From: Akkermansia muciniphila | Lineage (GTDB): Bacteria > Verrucomicrobiota > Verrucomicrobiia > Verrucomicrobiales > Verrucomicrobiaceae | Direction: 5' to 3' | Length of the DNA stretch: 34,920 nucleotides | Assembly (NCBI GenBank): GCA_945882215.1 | Contig: CAMCWM010000039.1 | Span: 1-34,920, forward strand | Part shown: piece by piece, positions 22,383-30,303 of the stretch | Layout of the letters: each line of letters begins with the position of its first letter | Position numbering within the stretch: the first letter of the stretch is position 1 | Program-made: the position numbers and the translations under genes | The notes under the pieces: model-generated | Told to the model about the DNA's origin: nothing | Database searches by the model: none | What the model saw: only the letters and a program-made list of their open reading frames with translations

Positions 22383-24617
22383 ATGAAACTTGGCGTGGTT
22401 TTCCTCGCGGCGCTGCTGTGTACCTCCGAAGTGGCGGCACAGACATCGGCTTCAAACTTTTTAACCTGGTTGAAGGAGGCGGGAGCCGCCAGCCGCTTTG
22501 AAGACCGACTGCGCACGCACGAACGTGCGTTAGACGCCATCTTGAAAGCGGATGCCACCACGCTTGAGGCCGTGCTGTTGCTCTGGTGCCAGGATGACGA
22601 CCGTTATCGGAAAAATGACTTCGTGCAGATGGCCTGGAGACGCCTGGCCCAGATCGACACTCCGCGAGCCGTGAAGCTTCTGGAGAACGTCGATGATGAA
22701 TATGCCTTCTATCTGAACGCGAAGGAGGTGTGGGCCGAGGTCGCTCGAAACGATCCCGCGCGTGCCTACATCGCTGCCCAGAGCTTTGTGCCGCAAAACA
22801 AGGAGCAGCACGAGCGCAAATGGCTCGTGCAGCACATCATGCAGGCAGTCGGTGCGGCGTGGTTCCGTGTGTCCGGTCTGGAGACGCTGAAACGTCTGCC
22901 CACGCTCTCTCATCCCGAACTCATGGCCACGTCCGTTTTCAAAGGCTGCGTGGACGAGGCAAAGACAGCGGAGCAGAAGATCGCGCTGCTGGATCGCTTT
23001 GCCGGTGATGAGCAGCCCGTGATCATTGATAAGACAGCCAAGGGGCCCCAACTTTGCGACGAACTCGTGCGCGCCGCCGCGCTGGCCGACCTGCCAGGCA
23101 CACGCGCATGGATTGAGAAGCGTTTTCCACCGGGAACGAAGCGACAAGGCAACTGGCACATCAAGCGTGCCAGGCAGGCGTTGTTTTATGTCTGGAAGCA
23201 AACGGACACCTCCGCGGCGGCGGAGTGGCTTCTTGCTCAGCAGCACCCCGATGAGGATTCCGACACGAATCATGCCATAAGAATCGCGTCCGCCGCCATC
23301 GCGGGCGAGGATCGCGAGAACATGCTAGCCGCCCTCGCCTGGCTGGAAAAACAGGCTCGACCGCAGGATCGTGTCGCCGCGCTGGTGGGCTTCCTGGATG
23401 ATGATTTCGGTGAAGACACCGTTCTGCGCCAATCACGCCAGACCATTGCCACCTGGTTGTCACAACGTCCGATTGACGAACGTGAGGCGGTTGTCCTCAC
23501 AGCGGCGGAAGACTACATCCGGCTTCAGGCAAAGGGTGATTTTCTCACCATCGTCTTCCCGGATGAGCCGAAGCGCCGCGAGATGGTGGCGCGTTTGGAC
23601 AAGATCACCGGTCCTCCGAGTAATTTCGAAGAGAACTCGTTCATGCTGCGCGTCTTTGACCTGAAACCACACCGCGACCAAAAACTGGTTGTGAGCGCAG
23701 CTGACGAAGGTCGCAGCCGCGAACTGGCAAGCCTGCACGAATTGCAGCGCACTGGCGCCGATCCCGCGCGCAGACGGGAAGGACTGGAGGCGTTGAAGTG
23801 GATGAAATCGGCCGCGCCAGTGCAAATCGGCCCCGTTTTGCTCGCCTACCTGCAAAATCATCGCATGGACTGGTTTTCCGAGGATCTGCTCAGCGCCTGG
23901 GTGCTGCAGGATTGGCGTGCCTGCGAGGCTTTCGCGATGAACGCGCCATTGTCCGCTCATAAACGCGATGACATGCTCATCCACATCTTTTCCGTGACTG
24001 GGGAGCAGCATCCTGAGAAGGTGCTCGCCCGGCTGCGGGAACTGGTCCAGGCCAAGGTGCTCGTGCCGACCGCGCTGAATGGCGGTTCGGGAGGATCGCG
24101 GGTGATGTGGCTGACTTCTTACGATGGCGAGATGATCATCCGTGGTCTCACGCATGGATTGCTGCGGCAGGGAGACATGAAGGCGCTCGCCACGGTCCGC
24201 ACGCTGCCAACTGGCTGGCAAATCGGTGCGTTCGAAGTGCTCTCCGAAAGCTTTGCCACCCCAGAATGCGGCAAAGCGGTGCTAGATCACTTCGAACACG
24301 CTCACAAAGAGCAAAAGGAACGTCACGGGGAGATCGTGCAGGATTACACCCCCGAGGTTACGCAAGTCATCAGCCGCCTGGCTTCAATCTCACCTGCGGA
24401 CGCGGTGCGATGGCTTGAATCTCGCCCGGAACGGCTCGGCGAGCATGAGTGGAGGGACAGCCCTCTGTGCCAGATGCATGCTGTCTGGAGCAAGACAAAT
24501 CCGAAGGCCGCCGATGCTTGGATGGAGCGTGTGAGGCGCGAGAATCCTCCGAAGAAGACGGATTCGCCCGAGTCCGGACCCAAACACAAGTCCTGGCCGC
24601 TGCTGCCGACCCGATGA
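22383..24617 (+). CDS. Large secreted alpha-helical repeat protein, unknown function
   Basis: A 744-residue protein with signal peptide MKLGVVFLAALLCTSEVAAQ. The rest is helical and highly charged. Several segments share a loose pattern of a Trp-rich helix pair followed by DP/NP and WL or WLE: RNDPARAYIAAQSFV, DTSAAAEWLLAQQHP, SPADAVRWLESRPERL, NPKAADAWMERVRRENPP. This looks like HEAT- or TPR-like repeats of about 40 residues. Proteins with such 'DPxxAxxWL' repeats are numerous in Verrucomicrobia genomes and mostly uncharacterised. The ORF could also start at 22371. It lies between cdsA and pgsA but is probably independent; no motif reveals an enzyme activity. A short Lys-rich, Pro-rich tail ends it. 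Confidence 0.75.
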   Translation: MKLGVVFLAALLCTSEVAAQTSASNFLTWLKEAGAASRFEDRLRTHERALDAILKADATTLEAVLLLWCQDDDRYRKNDFVQMAWRRLAQIDTPRAVKLLENVDDEYAFYLNAKEVWAEVARNDPARAYIAAQSFVPQNKEQHERKWLVQHIMQAVGAAWFRVSGLETLKRLPTLSHPELMATSVFKGCVDEAKTAEQKIALLDRFAGDEQPVIIDKTAKGPQLCDELVRAAALADLPGTRAWIEKRFPPGTKRQGNWHIKRARQALFYVWKQTDTSAAAEWLLAQQHPDEDSDTNHAIRIASAAIAGEDRENMLAALAWLEKQARPQDRVAALVGFLDDDFGEDTVLRQSRQTIATWLSQRPIDEREAVVLTAAEDYIRLQAKGDFLTIVFPDEPKRREMVARLDKITGPPSNFEENSFMLRVFDLKPHRDQKLVVSAADEGRSRELASLHELQRTGADPARRREGLEALKWMKSAAPVQIGPVLLAYLQNHRMDWFSEDLLSAWVLQDWRACEAFAMNAPLSAHKRDDMLIHIFSVTGEQHPEKVLARLRELVQAKVLVPTALNGGSGGSRVMWLTSYDGEMIIRGLTHGLLRQGDMKALATVRTLPTGWQIGAFEVLSESFATPECGKAVLDHFEHAHKEQKERHGEIVQDYTPEVTQVISRLASISPADAVRWLESRPERLGEHEWRDSPLCQMHAVWSKTNPKAADAWMERVRRENPPKKTDSPESGPKHKSWPLLPTR

Positions 24618-24680
24618 GTTCGCACTTTTCCGCAAGCACTGAATGAATCCGGCGCGGAGCTTTTTGTCGCAGGACTGTCA

Positions 24681-24710
24681 TTGACAGCATGGCCATTCCT
24701 TCGCTAGACA
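24681..24710 (+). promoter_or_regulatory. Candidate promoter of pgsA
   Basis: A perfect TTGACA (24681-24686) and TAGACA (24705-24710) are spaced by 18 bases, about 16 bases upstream of the pgsA ATG at 24727. This is among the best promoter-like sites in the window. Confidence 0.45.
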
Positions 24711-24726
24711 ATGGGTCGTCGTCCGC

Positions 24727-25326
24727 ATGAATCTGCCCAACAAACTCACCCTCTCGCGTCTGGTCCTCACCGGCGTCTTTGTGGTGTTTTTTTATCTGCC
24801 GTGGTCGAACACGATCTCGCTGGCACTGATCATTTTCGGCATCGCTTCCGCAACGGATTACTTTGACGGACAGATCGCCCGGGCGCGCGGCATTGTGACA
24901 AACTTCGGCAAGCTGTTCGATCCGCTGGCGGACAAGATCCTCATCGCCGCGGCCTTCATCCTGCTATCGGCTGACAAGACGATCCCGGAGGAGTTGCGGA
25001 TGCCGGCCTGGATCACCATCGTCATCCTGGCGCGCGAGTTTTTCGTGACGGGCATCCGGCTGGTGGCGGCGGGGCAGGGGGCGGTGCTGTCGGCGGAGAA
25101 GCTCGGGAAGCACAAGATGCTCTGGCAGATCCTGACGGTAATCTATTTCATGATGCGCCAGGCCTCGACGGAGCCGCTGTTTGGCTTTATGCGGCCGGCG
25201 TTCACCGCCAATACTGACATCGAGCGTGTTGTGGCCTCGTCCATCGTTTATTTCACCACGCTGCTGACGCTGGTGTCCGGCTTCAGCTACTTCTGGAAGA
25301 ACCGTCGTTTGTTTGACGATGCTTGA
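24727..25326 (+). CDS. pgsA: CDP-diacylglycerol-glycerol-3-phosphate 3-phosphatidyltransferase
   Basis: A 199-residue inner-membrane enzyme with four to six helices and the full CDP-alcohol phosphotransferase motif: D44, D47, G48, A51, R52, G61, D65 and D69 (DYFDGQIAR and GKLFDPLADK). It joins CDP-diacylglycerol with glycerol-3-phosphate to make phosphatidylglycerol phosphate, so it uses the product of CdsA. Length is near the family norm. The ATG at 24727 starts the usual LPNKLTLSR opening. It lies upstream of the RidA gene, which follows after 26 bases. Confidence 0.95.
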   Translation: MNLPNKLTLSRLVLTGVFVVFFYLPWSNTISLALIIFGIASATDYFDGQIARARGIVTNFGKLFDPLADKILIAAAFILLSADKTIPEELRMPAWITIVILAREFFVTGIRLVAAGQGAVLSAEKLGKHKMLWQILTVIYFMMRQASTEPLFGFMRPAFTANTDIERVVASSIVYFTTLLTLVSGFSYFWKNRRLFDDA

Positions 25327-25352
25327 GGGGTTTTTCCCATGATCCAACAACC

Positions 25353-25814
25353 ATGAATGCCGAACAGCAAATCACCACCCTCGGACTCACCTTGCCTCCA
25401 GCACCTCCGCGCGGTGGTGTGTACAAGCCGGTCGTGATCGTCGGCAGCATCGCCTACGTCTCTGGCCATGGACCTTATTTGGGCGATGGAAACTACCTCA
25501 CGGGCCGTGTCGGCGCGGATCTCGATCTCGAAGCGGGCAAGGCCGCCGCGCGTCAGACCGGTCTCGCCTTGCTGGCGACGCTGAAGAGCGAACTGGGCAG
25601 CCTCGACCGCGTGAAGCGGGTGGTGAAACTGCTCGGCATGGTGAACAGCACGGCGGACTTTCCCGATCATCCAAAGGTCATCAATGGCTGCTCCGAGTTG
25701 TTTGGCCAGGTGTGGGGCGAGGAGAATGGCATCGGAGCGCGCAGCGCGGTGGGCATGGGATCGCTGCCGGGAAACATCGCCGTCGAGATCGAAGGCATCT
25801 TTGAGCTGCATTAA
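25353..25814 (+). CDS. RidA (YjgF/YER057c/UK114) family protein
   Basis: A 153-residue protein of the RidA superfamily. Conserved elements are the beta strand VGSIAYVSGHGP, the motif GRVG followed by the long helix AGKAAARQTGLALLATLKSELG, and the C-terminal IGARSAVGMGSLPGNIAVEIEGIFEL, with the Arg that in RidA binds the carboxylate of the enamine. RidA proteins trimerise and hydrolyse reactive imines/enamines made by PLP enzymes. This longer version (153 residues versus about 128 in E. coli RidA) may have another substrate. ATG 25353 starts it. A strong hairpin terminator sits directly at the stop codon. Confidence 0.9.
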   Translation: MNAEQQITTLGLTLPPAPPRGGVYKPVVIVGSIAYVSGHGPYLGDGNYLTGRVGADLDLEAGKAAARQTGLALLATLKSELGSLDRVKRVVKLLGMVNSTADFPDHPKVINGCSELFGQVWGEENGIGARSAVGMGSLPGNIAVEIEGIFELH

Positions 25815-25845
25815 AAAACCTGCGCCGTTGCCAGCGCAGGTTTTT
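25813..25845. terminator. Bidirectional rho-independent terminator
   Basis: An A-run, arm ACCTGCGC (25818-25825), an 8-base loop, arm GCGCAGGT (25834-25841) and a T-run form a stem that ends transcription in both directions. It serves the RidA gene (plus) and the glycine-zipper lipoprotein gene (minus), which converge here. Confidence 0.9.
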
Positions 25846-25866
25846 CCAAGTTGTTGAGGATGCTGC

Positions 25867-26388
25867 TCAGTACCAGCGCGAGCCGAGGCCGAATCCGGTT
25901 CCCCAGCCGAAGGGCTGGCCAAAACCATAACCACCTCCCCACGGACGATAGCTATACCTGCTGACATAGGTCGGGCGGCGAGAGTAGTACGGGCTGCCGT
26001 AGTAGCTGTTGGAGAAGTACGGATGGCGGTAGTACGAACTCGAGTAGGAGGGCCGGCCGTAATAATAGCGGTTGGTGTAGCGGTTGTCGTACGCCGGGCC
26101 GCCGCGCACATAGTAGTAGCGGTCACGGTTGGCTCCGATGGCGTTGCCAGCGAGACCGCCGAGAATGCCGCCGATCAGAGCGCCTTCAAGCGGACGGCGG
26201 CTTTGATTGCCGATGATGCCGCCCAAGAGCGCACCGCCTGCGGCACCATAAACCGTGCCTGTTCGTTGGTTATAGCCTGAACCGGAACCGTAGTAGCCGT
26301 TTTGATAATAGGGGTACTCGCACGAAGTCAGCGCCAGTGAAGCACCAACGAGTAGAAGCATGGCAGAACGGAAAAGATGCGTTTTCAT
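25867..26388 (-). CDS. Glycine-zipper lipoprotein with Tyr-rich tail
   Basis: A 173-residue protein with lipoprotein signal (FRSAMLLLVGASLALTSC) and Cys for lipidation. Next come two glycine-zipper segments, GAAGGALLGGIIGN and GALIGGILGGLAGNAIG, separated by a polar turn. This is the membrane-spanning hairpin layout of the YMGG/2TM-glycine-zipper families found in outer membranes. The rest, about 80 residues, is very rich in Tyr, Arg, Ser and Gly with repeated YY pairs. The start at 26388 was chosen for the signal; the frame is open up to 26448. It probably sits in the envelope and may respond to envelope stress, as SlyB-like proteins do, but no function is shown. Confidence 0.8.
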   Translation of the reverse strand: MKTHLFRSAMLLLVGASLALTSCEYPYYQNGYYGSGSGYNQRTGTVYGAAGGALLGGIIGNQSRRPLEGALIGGILGGLAGNAIGANRDRYYYVRGGPAYDNRYTNRYYYGRPSYSSSYYRHPYFSNSYYGSPYYSRRPTYVSRYSYRPWGGGYGFGQPFGWGTGFGLGSRWY

Positions 26389-26533
26389 GATGAATGGGAT
26401 GTGCAGGTGAGAGTAGCGCACAGAATCTTGGACCTTGGCAATCACCAAACATTCAGCCGCTTGGAGAATAGTTCCGGCCGGCTGGAGTGGCTGTGATTTT
26501 TATGGGCAGACCTCCTCAAAAGGCTTTGTGCCA

Positions 26534-27301
26534 TCAAAACGCGATGATTTGAAACGGCATGCTGTCCTTGATTTTCTTTTCGGGCGGAGTGCTCATGAGT
26601 TTCTCGAACTGCCGTGCCCATTCGCGAATGGCATACTTCGCCTGGCCAGAAGGGAACACCTCCTGGGGAAAGAAAATGAACAGTGTCTTCGCCTCCTCCT
26701 TGTCCACAAACTCGAACCAGGACTTGCCTGTTTTGGGCTCGACGAGCATGCCTTCGATGGCGATCTGGCCGCGGGCCGGTTTTGCCAGCAGATCTCCCAC
26801 CATGGGCAGTGTCAGGAGGTCCACGGTCTCGCGCAGGGCCAGCCCGGTCAGAGTGTTGGGCTCCCACTCGATGATGGAGAGCTTCAGGGTCATGGCGTCC
26901 TTTGCCGGTGCATCCACGATGCTGAACCTCGTTTTTTTGGCGGATTTGAAGGCATGGCGGAACTTCTCATGTGCATAAGCGGCGAGCTTTTGCATTTTTT
27001 CATCACGCCGGTCATGGCTGAACTCCATTTTTGCGAGCTTCTGCCGCATGGGCCGTAGGTGATCCGTGATCACCGGGGCGATATAGAGAGATGGCACCTT
27101 CTCCGCCGCTTTTTGCACACGCGGATCAGGATTCCACCAGTTGCCGAGGAAAGGAGAGCGTTTGCGGTCCTCCTTGAGCTCCGCCGCATGCGGCAAAAAA
27201 CTCGTCGGCGTGACATGTACAGAGGCCACCACGCTTTTGGCACTGCGGCAGGACATCAGCAGGCAGGACAAGAGCAGGAGAGTGGCGGCGCGAATCATCA
27301 T
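26534..27301 (-). CDS. DUF3313-like lipoprotein
   Basis: A 255-residue protein with lipoprotein signal MIRAATLLLLSCLLMSC; lipidation is predicted at the Cys of LMSC. The mature protein matches the general pattern of DUF3313: a start SFLPHAAELKEDRKRSPF, then a strand VPSLYIAPVI near residue 72, and a middle and C-terminal part with MLVEPKTGKSWFEFVDKE. DUF3313 proteins are outer-membrane-anchored and of unknown function. The family assignment rests on pattern memory. It is divergent to the RseP gene, with a promoter-like site at 27342-27370. Confidence 0.65.
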   Translation of the reverse strand: MMIRAATLLLLSCLLMSCRSAKSVVASVHVTPTSFLPHAAELKEDRKRSPFLGNWWNPDPRVQKAAEKVPSLYIAPVITDHLRPMRQKLAKMEFSHDRRDEKMQKLAAYAHEKFRHAFKSAKKTRFSIVDAPAKDAMTLKLSIIEWEPNTLTGLALRETVDLLTLPMVGDLLAKPARGQIAIEGMLVEPKTGKSWFEFVDKEEAKTLFIFFPQEVFPSGQAKYAIREWARQFEKLMSTPPEKKIKDSMPFQIIAF

Positions 27302-27341
27302 CGGGGGGTGATTTTTGAATACGTATGAGGGAGCAATTTGG

Positions 27342-27370
27342 CAAATATTTCAGCGGGTGGGCCAGGTCAA
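27342..27370 (-). promoter_or_regulatory. Candidate promoter of the DUF3313-like gene
   Basis: On the minus strand TTGACC (27365-27370) and TATTTG (27342-27347) are separated by 17 bases, about 40 bases upstream of the start at 27301. The gap between this gene and the divergent RseP gene (27302-27502) holds nothing else I can identify; no clear plus-strand promoter is visible. Confidence 0.4.
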
Positions 27371-27502
27371 TCTTTCTGAGCTTAACGGCATAAACTTCCC
27401 CGCATCATTTGCGCCAGTCATGGCGGGATGTTAGCTTTCCGGTCTTGTCTTCCGGCACTCCGGCAATCCCGCCCGTGTTCCGCAGGATTTTTCGTCCCCC
27501 TT

Positions 27503-29026
27503 ATGGCTTGGCTTTCCTCTCTCGGCGTCTTCGGTGAAATCCTCCGTTTCATCATCCTCATCCTGGAGGTGATCCTGGTTTTCAATCTCATGATCGTCGT
27601 TCATGAGTGGGGTCATTTCCTCGCCGCCCGCTGGCGTGGGCTGAAAATCGAGAAGTTCTACATCTGGTTCGGCAAGCCACTGTGGAAAAAGACCATCAAC
27701 GGCGTCGAATACGGCCTCGGCAGCATTCCGGCGGGTGGTTTTGTGGCACTGCCGCAGATGGCCCCGATGGGTGGACTCGAAGGTGAATCCAGCACCGAGC
27801 CGCTGCCGCCGATCACGCCGCTGGACAAGGCCATCGTCGCTTTTGCCGGACCGCTCTTCAGTTTCCTGCTCGCATGTGTGTTTGCCGTGGCCGTCTGGGT
27901 GGCGGGGAAACCACAGAGCGAGGGGCATACGACCACCATCGTCGGCTATGTCGCGAAGGAAAGCCCGGCCCAGAAAGCAGGCATCCTTCCGGGTGACAAA
28001 GTCCTCACGGTGGATGGCCAGCCGGTGAAACGCTTCGAGGGTCTTGTGGACAGCGTGCGCTGGGGCGTGGTGGCCAGCGAAGGGGACACGATTGCGTTTG
28101 AAGTGGAGCGTCCGGGGCAAGGGGTGCGGAAGTTTGAGGTCGATCCCAAAGCCTGGCCGAAGTCGGATGAAAAAACTCCGCCGGTTTCCTGGTGGCAGTC
28201 CATCTTCAAGCGTCCTGATCTGCGTTCGGTGGGGATGGAAGGCCAGATGACGCCGATGGTGGGAGGTGTCGCCAAAAACAGCCCCGCAGACGAGGCAGGG
28301 ATCAAAGTCGATGACCTCGTGCTTCGGGTGGATGGCACTCAACTGAGAAGCATGGGCGATCTGGCCGACTACATCAAAGCCAACCCTGGCAAGACCCTCA
28401 CGCTGGATGTCGAACGCGCTGGAAAGACCATCCAGATTCCGGTTTTGCCGCGCATCCCAGATGAGAACAACATGAAGGAGGTCATGGAGGACAAAAAGGA
28501 GTATCCGATGATCGGCGTGGCCTGGGATGTGGAAGGCAAGCGCACGCCCATCGTCATCACGCCTTGGGAACAGATCAGCGACGCCGTGCGGCACATGGGC
28601 AATCTCGTCTCCAAGCTGCTTTCGCCCAAATCTGACCTCAGTCCGGCGCACATGAGCGGTCCGGTGGGCGTCGGTCGTCTTTATTACAAGCTCTTCCAGC
28701 ATCCTGATGGCTGGCGGCTCGTGCTGTGGTTCAGCGTCGTGTTCAACATCAACCTCGCCATCCTCAATATGATGCCCTTTCCCGTGCTGGATGGTGGCCA
28801 CATCACCATGGCCATTGCCGAGGCCATCCGCCGCAAGCCGCCGCAGGGCAGGATTCTCGAATACGTGCAGACCGCCTGCGCCTTGATGTTGTTTGGCTTC
28901 ATCATTTTTGTCACCCTCAAGGACACGGGGGACTTTTTCGGCGGTGGTGCCAAAGAGGGCAAGGCTTTGAAAATTGTCTGGCTTTCCAAGGAACAGCGCG
29001 CTGCGAAAGCAGCTCCTGGCTCCTAA
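27503..29026 (+). CDS. rseP: RseP-type site-2 zinc metalloprotease
   Basis: A 507-residue polytopic membrane protease. HEWGH (residues 34-38) in the first helix region is the zinc-binding motif, and NMMPFPVLDGGH near the C-terminus carries the third ligand Asp. Two PDZ domains lie between: SPAQKAGILPGDKVLTVDG and SPADEAGIKVDDLVLRVDG mark their carboxylate-binding regions. It cleaves transmembrane segments of anti-sigma factors and remnant signal peptides, so it probably controls an envelope-stress sigma factor. An earlier in-frame ATG at 27428 adds 25 residues; 27503 puts the first helix close to the N-terminus. The GT4 gene follows after 13 bases. Confidence 0.93.
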   Translation: MAWLSSLGVFGEILRFIILILEVILVFNLMIVVHEWGHFLAARWRGLKIEKFYIWFGKPLWKKTINGVEYGLGSIPAGGFVALPQMAPMGGLEGESSTEPLPPITPLDKAIVAFAGPLFSFLLACVFAVAVWVAGKPQSEGHTTTIVGYVAKESPAQKAGILPGDKVLTVDGQPVKRFEGLVDSVRWGVVASEGDTIAFEVERPGQGVRKFEVDPKAWPKSDEKTPPVSWWQSIFKRPDLRSVGMEGQMTPMVGGVAKNSPADEAGIKVDDLVLRVDGTQLRSMGDLADYIKANPGKTLTLDVERAGKTIQIPVLPRIPDENNMKEVMEDKKEYPMIGVAWDVEGKRTPIVITPWEQISDAVRHMGNLVSKLLSPKSDLSPAHMSGPVGVGRLYYKLFQHPDGWRLVLWFSVVFNINLAILNMMPFPVLDGGHITMAIAEAIRRKPPQGRILEYVQTACALMLFGFIIFVTLKDTGDFFGGGAKEGKALKIVWLSKEQRAAKAAPGS

Positions 29027-29039
29027 TCCCCGTCTGCTC

Positions 29040-30209
29040 ATGCGCGTCCTCATCCTCGTCGAAAACCTTCCGGTGCCTTTCGACCGGCGCGTGTGGCAGG
29101 AGGCCTGCGCGTTGCGGGATGCCGGGCATCAGGTCACCGTCATCTGTCCGCAGATGCGCGGCTACACACAGGCGGAGGAGGTGCTCGACGGCATTCAAAT
29201 CTACCGCCACTGGATCAGTGGCGAGGCAGGATCACTCGGTGGCTTCATCGCTGAATACACCACCGCCTTGTGGGGCGAACTCACTTGCGCACTCAAGGCT
29301 TGGAGACGCGGTGGCTTCGACGTGATTCACCTCTGCAATCCGCCCGACCTGCTCTTTCTCGTCGCGTTTCCTTTCAAACTCTTCGGCGGCGTGAAGGTCA
29401 TCTTCGATGTGCATGATCTCTGGCCCGAGATGTTCGAGGCCAAGTTCGGCAAACGCGGTCTCATGTATTGGGCCGTGCGCATCGCCGAGCGCTGCACCCT
29501 CGCCCTCGCCAATGTCGTCATCGCCACCAATCAGAGCGTGCTGCGTGCCGTCAAACAACGCGGCAAGTTGCGTGATGACCGCGCCTTCATCGTGCGCACC
29601 GCTCCCAACCGCATGAACATTCAGGCGGAGCCGGATGAATCGTTGCGTGCCGGAAAAAAACACCTCGTCGGCTACATCGGCGTCATGGGCAATGCCGATG
29701 GCGTCGATTACCTCGTCCGCGCCTCCGAACACATCGTCAAAACGCGAAAACGCGATGACGTGCAGTTCCTCCTCATGGGTTCCGGCCCTGAGCACGCCGA
29801 TTTGCTCGCGTTGCGGGACCGTCTTGGCCTGCAGAACCACATCAGCATGCCCGGTCGTGTCAGCGACGAGTTTCTCTGCCGTGCGCTGCGCACCATCGAC
29901 CTCGGCGCCGCCTGCGATCCCATCAACGCCTACAACGACCATTGCACTATGAACAAAGTGCTCGAATACATGGCCTTCGCGAAGCCCATGGTCATGTTCG
30001 GCACCGTCGAAGGCCGCTTTTCCGCCGGTGATGGTGCCGTTTACGTCATGGAAAACAGCGCCGAGAAGCTCGGTGATGCCATCCTCGAACTCCTCGACGA
30101 CGAACCACGTCGAAAAGCCATTGCCGCAGCCGGCCACCAGCGTCTCACGCAGGAATTGAACTGGGAGCGCAGCGTGGAGCAGTTGGTCGCGGCGTATCAG
30201 GCGGCCTGA
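29040..30209 (+). CDS. Family 4 glycosyltransferase, WbuB-like
   Basis: A 389-residue GT-B fold protein. The start MRVLILVENLPVPFDRRVWQEACAL is typical of the WbuB-type GT4 group. The hinge region has YIGVMGNADGVDYL, and the donor-site region NKVLEYMAFAKPMVMF contains the Glu that binds the nucleotide sugar. It would add a sugar to a lipid-linked oligosaccharide in surface glycan synthesis. The ATG at 29040 begins this domain; an overlapping longer frame from 28974 runs into rseP. It is likely cotranscribed with rseP and perhaps with the kinase gene, though a 94-base gap precedes the latter. Confidence 0.88.
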   Translation: MRVLILVENLPVPFDRRVWQEACALRDAGHQVTVICPQMRGYTQAEEVLDGIQIYRHWISGEAGSLGGFIAEYTTALWGELTCALKAWRRGGFDVIHLCNPPDLLFLVAFPFKLFGGVKVIFDVHDLWPEMFEAKFGKRGLMYWAVRIAERCTLALANVVIATNQSVLRAVKQRGKLRDDRAFIVRTAPNRMNIQAEPDESLRAGKKHLVGYIGVMGNADGVDYLVRASEHIVKTRKRDDVQFLLMGSGPEHADLLALRDRLGLQNHISMPGRVSDEFLCRALRTIDLGAACDPINAYNDHCTMNKVLEYMAFAKPMVMFGTVEGRFSAGDGAVYVMENSAEKLGDAILELLDDEPRRKAIAAAGHQRLTQELNWERSVEQLVAAYQAA

Positions 30210-30303
30210 GCGAGGCTGAGGTTGGATTCAAGACGGGCTTTCTAGTGATTATTTTGCGGCACCCGACTCGGATGTCTTGCCAAGGTCAAAGGCCCAGCCT
30301 TAA

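Noticed and set aside
27431..29053. 540-residue minus-strand frame covering the rseP gene
   Set aside because: Composition (His, Arg, Asp-rich) is typical of an antisense shadow in GC-rich DNA, while the plus strand has HEWGH, two PDZ domains and the LDGG motif.
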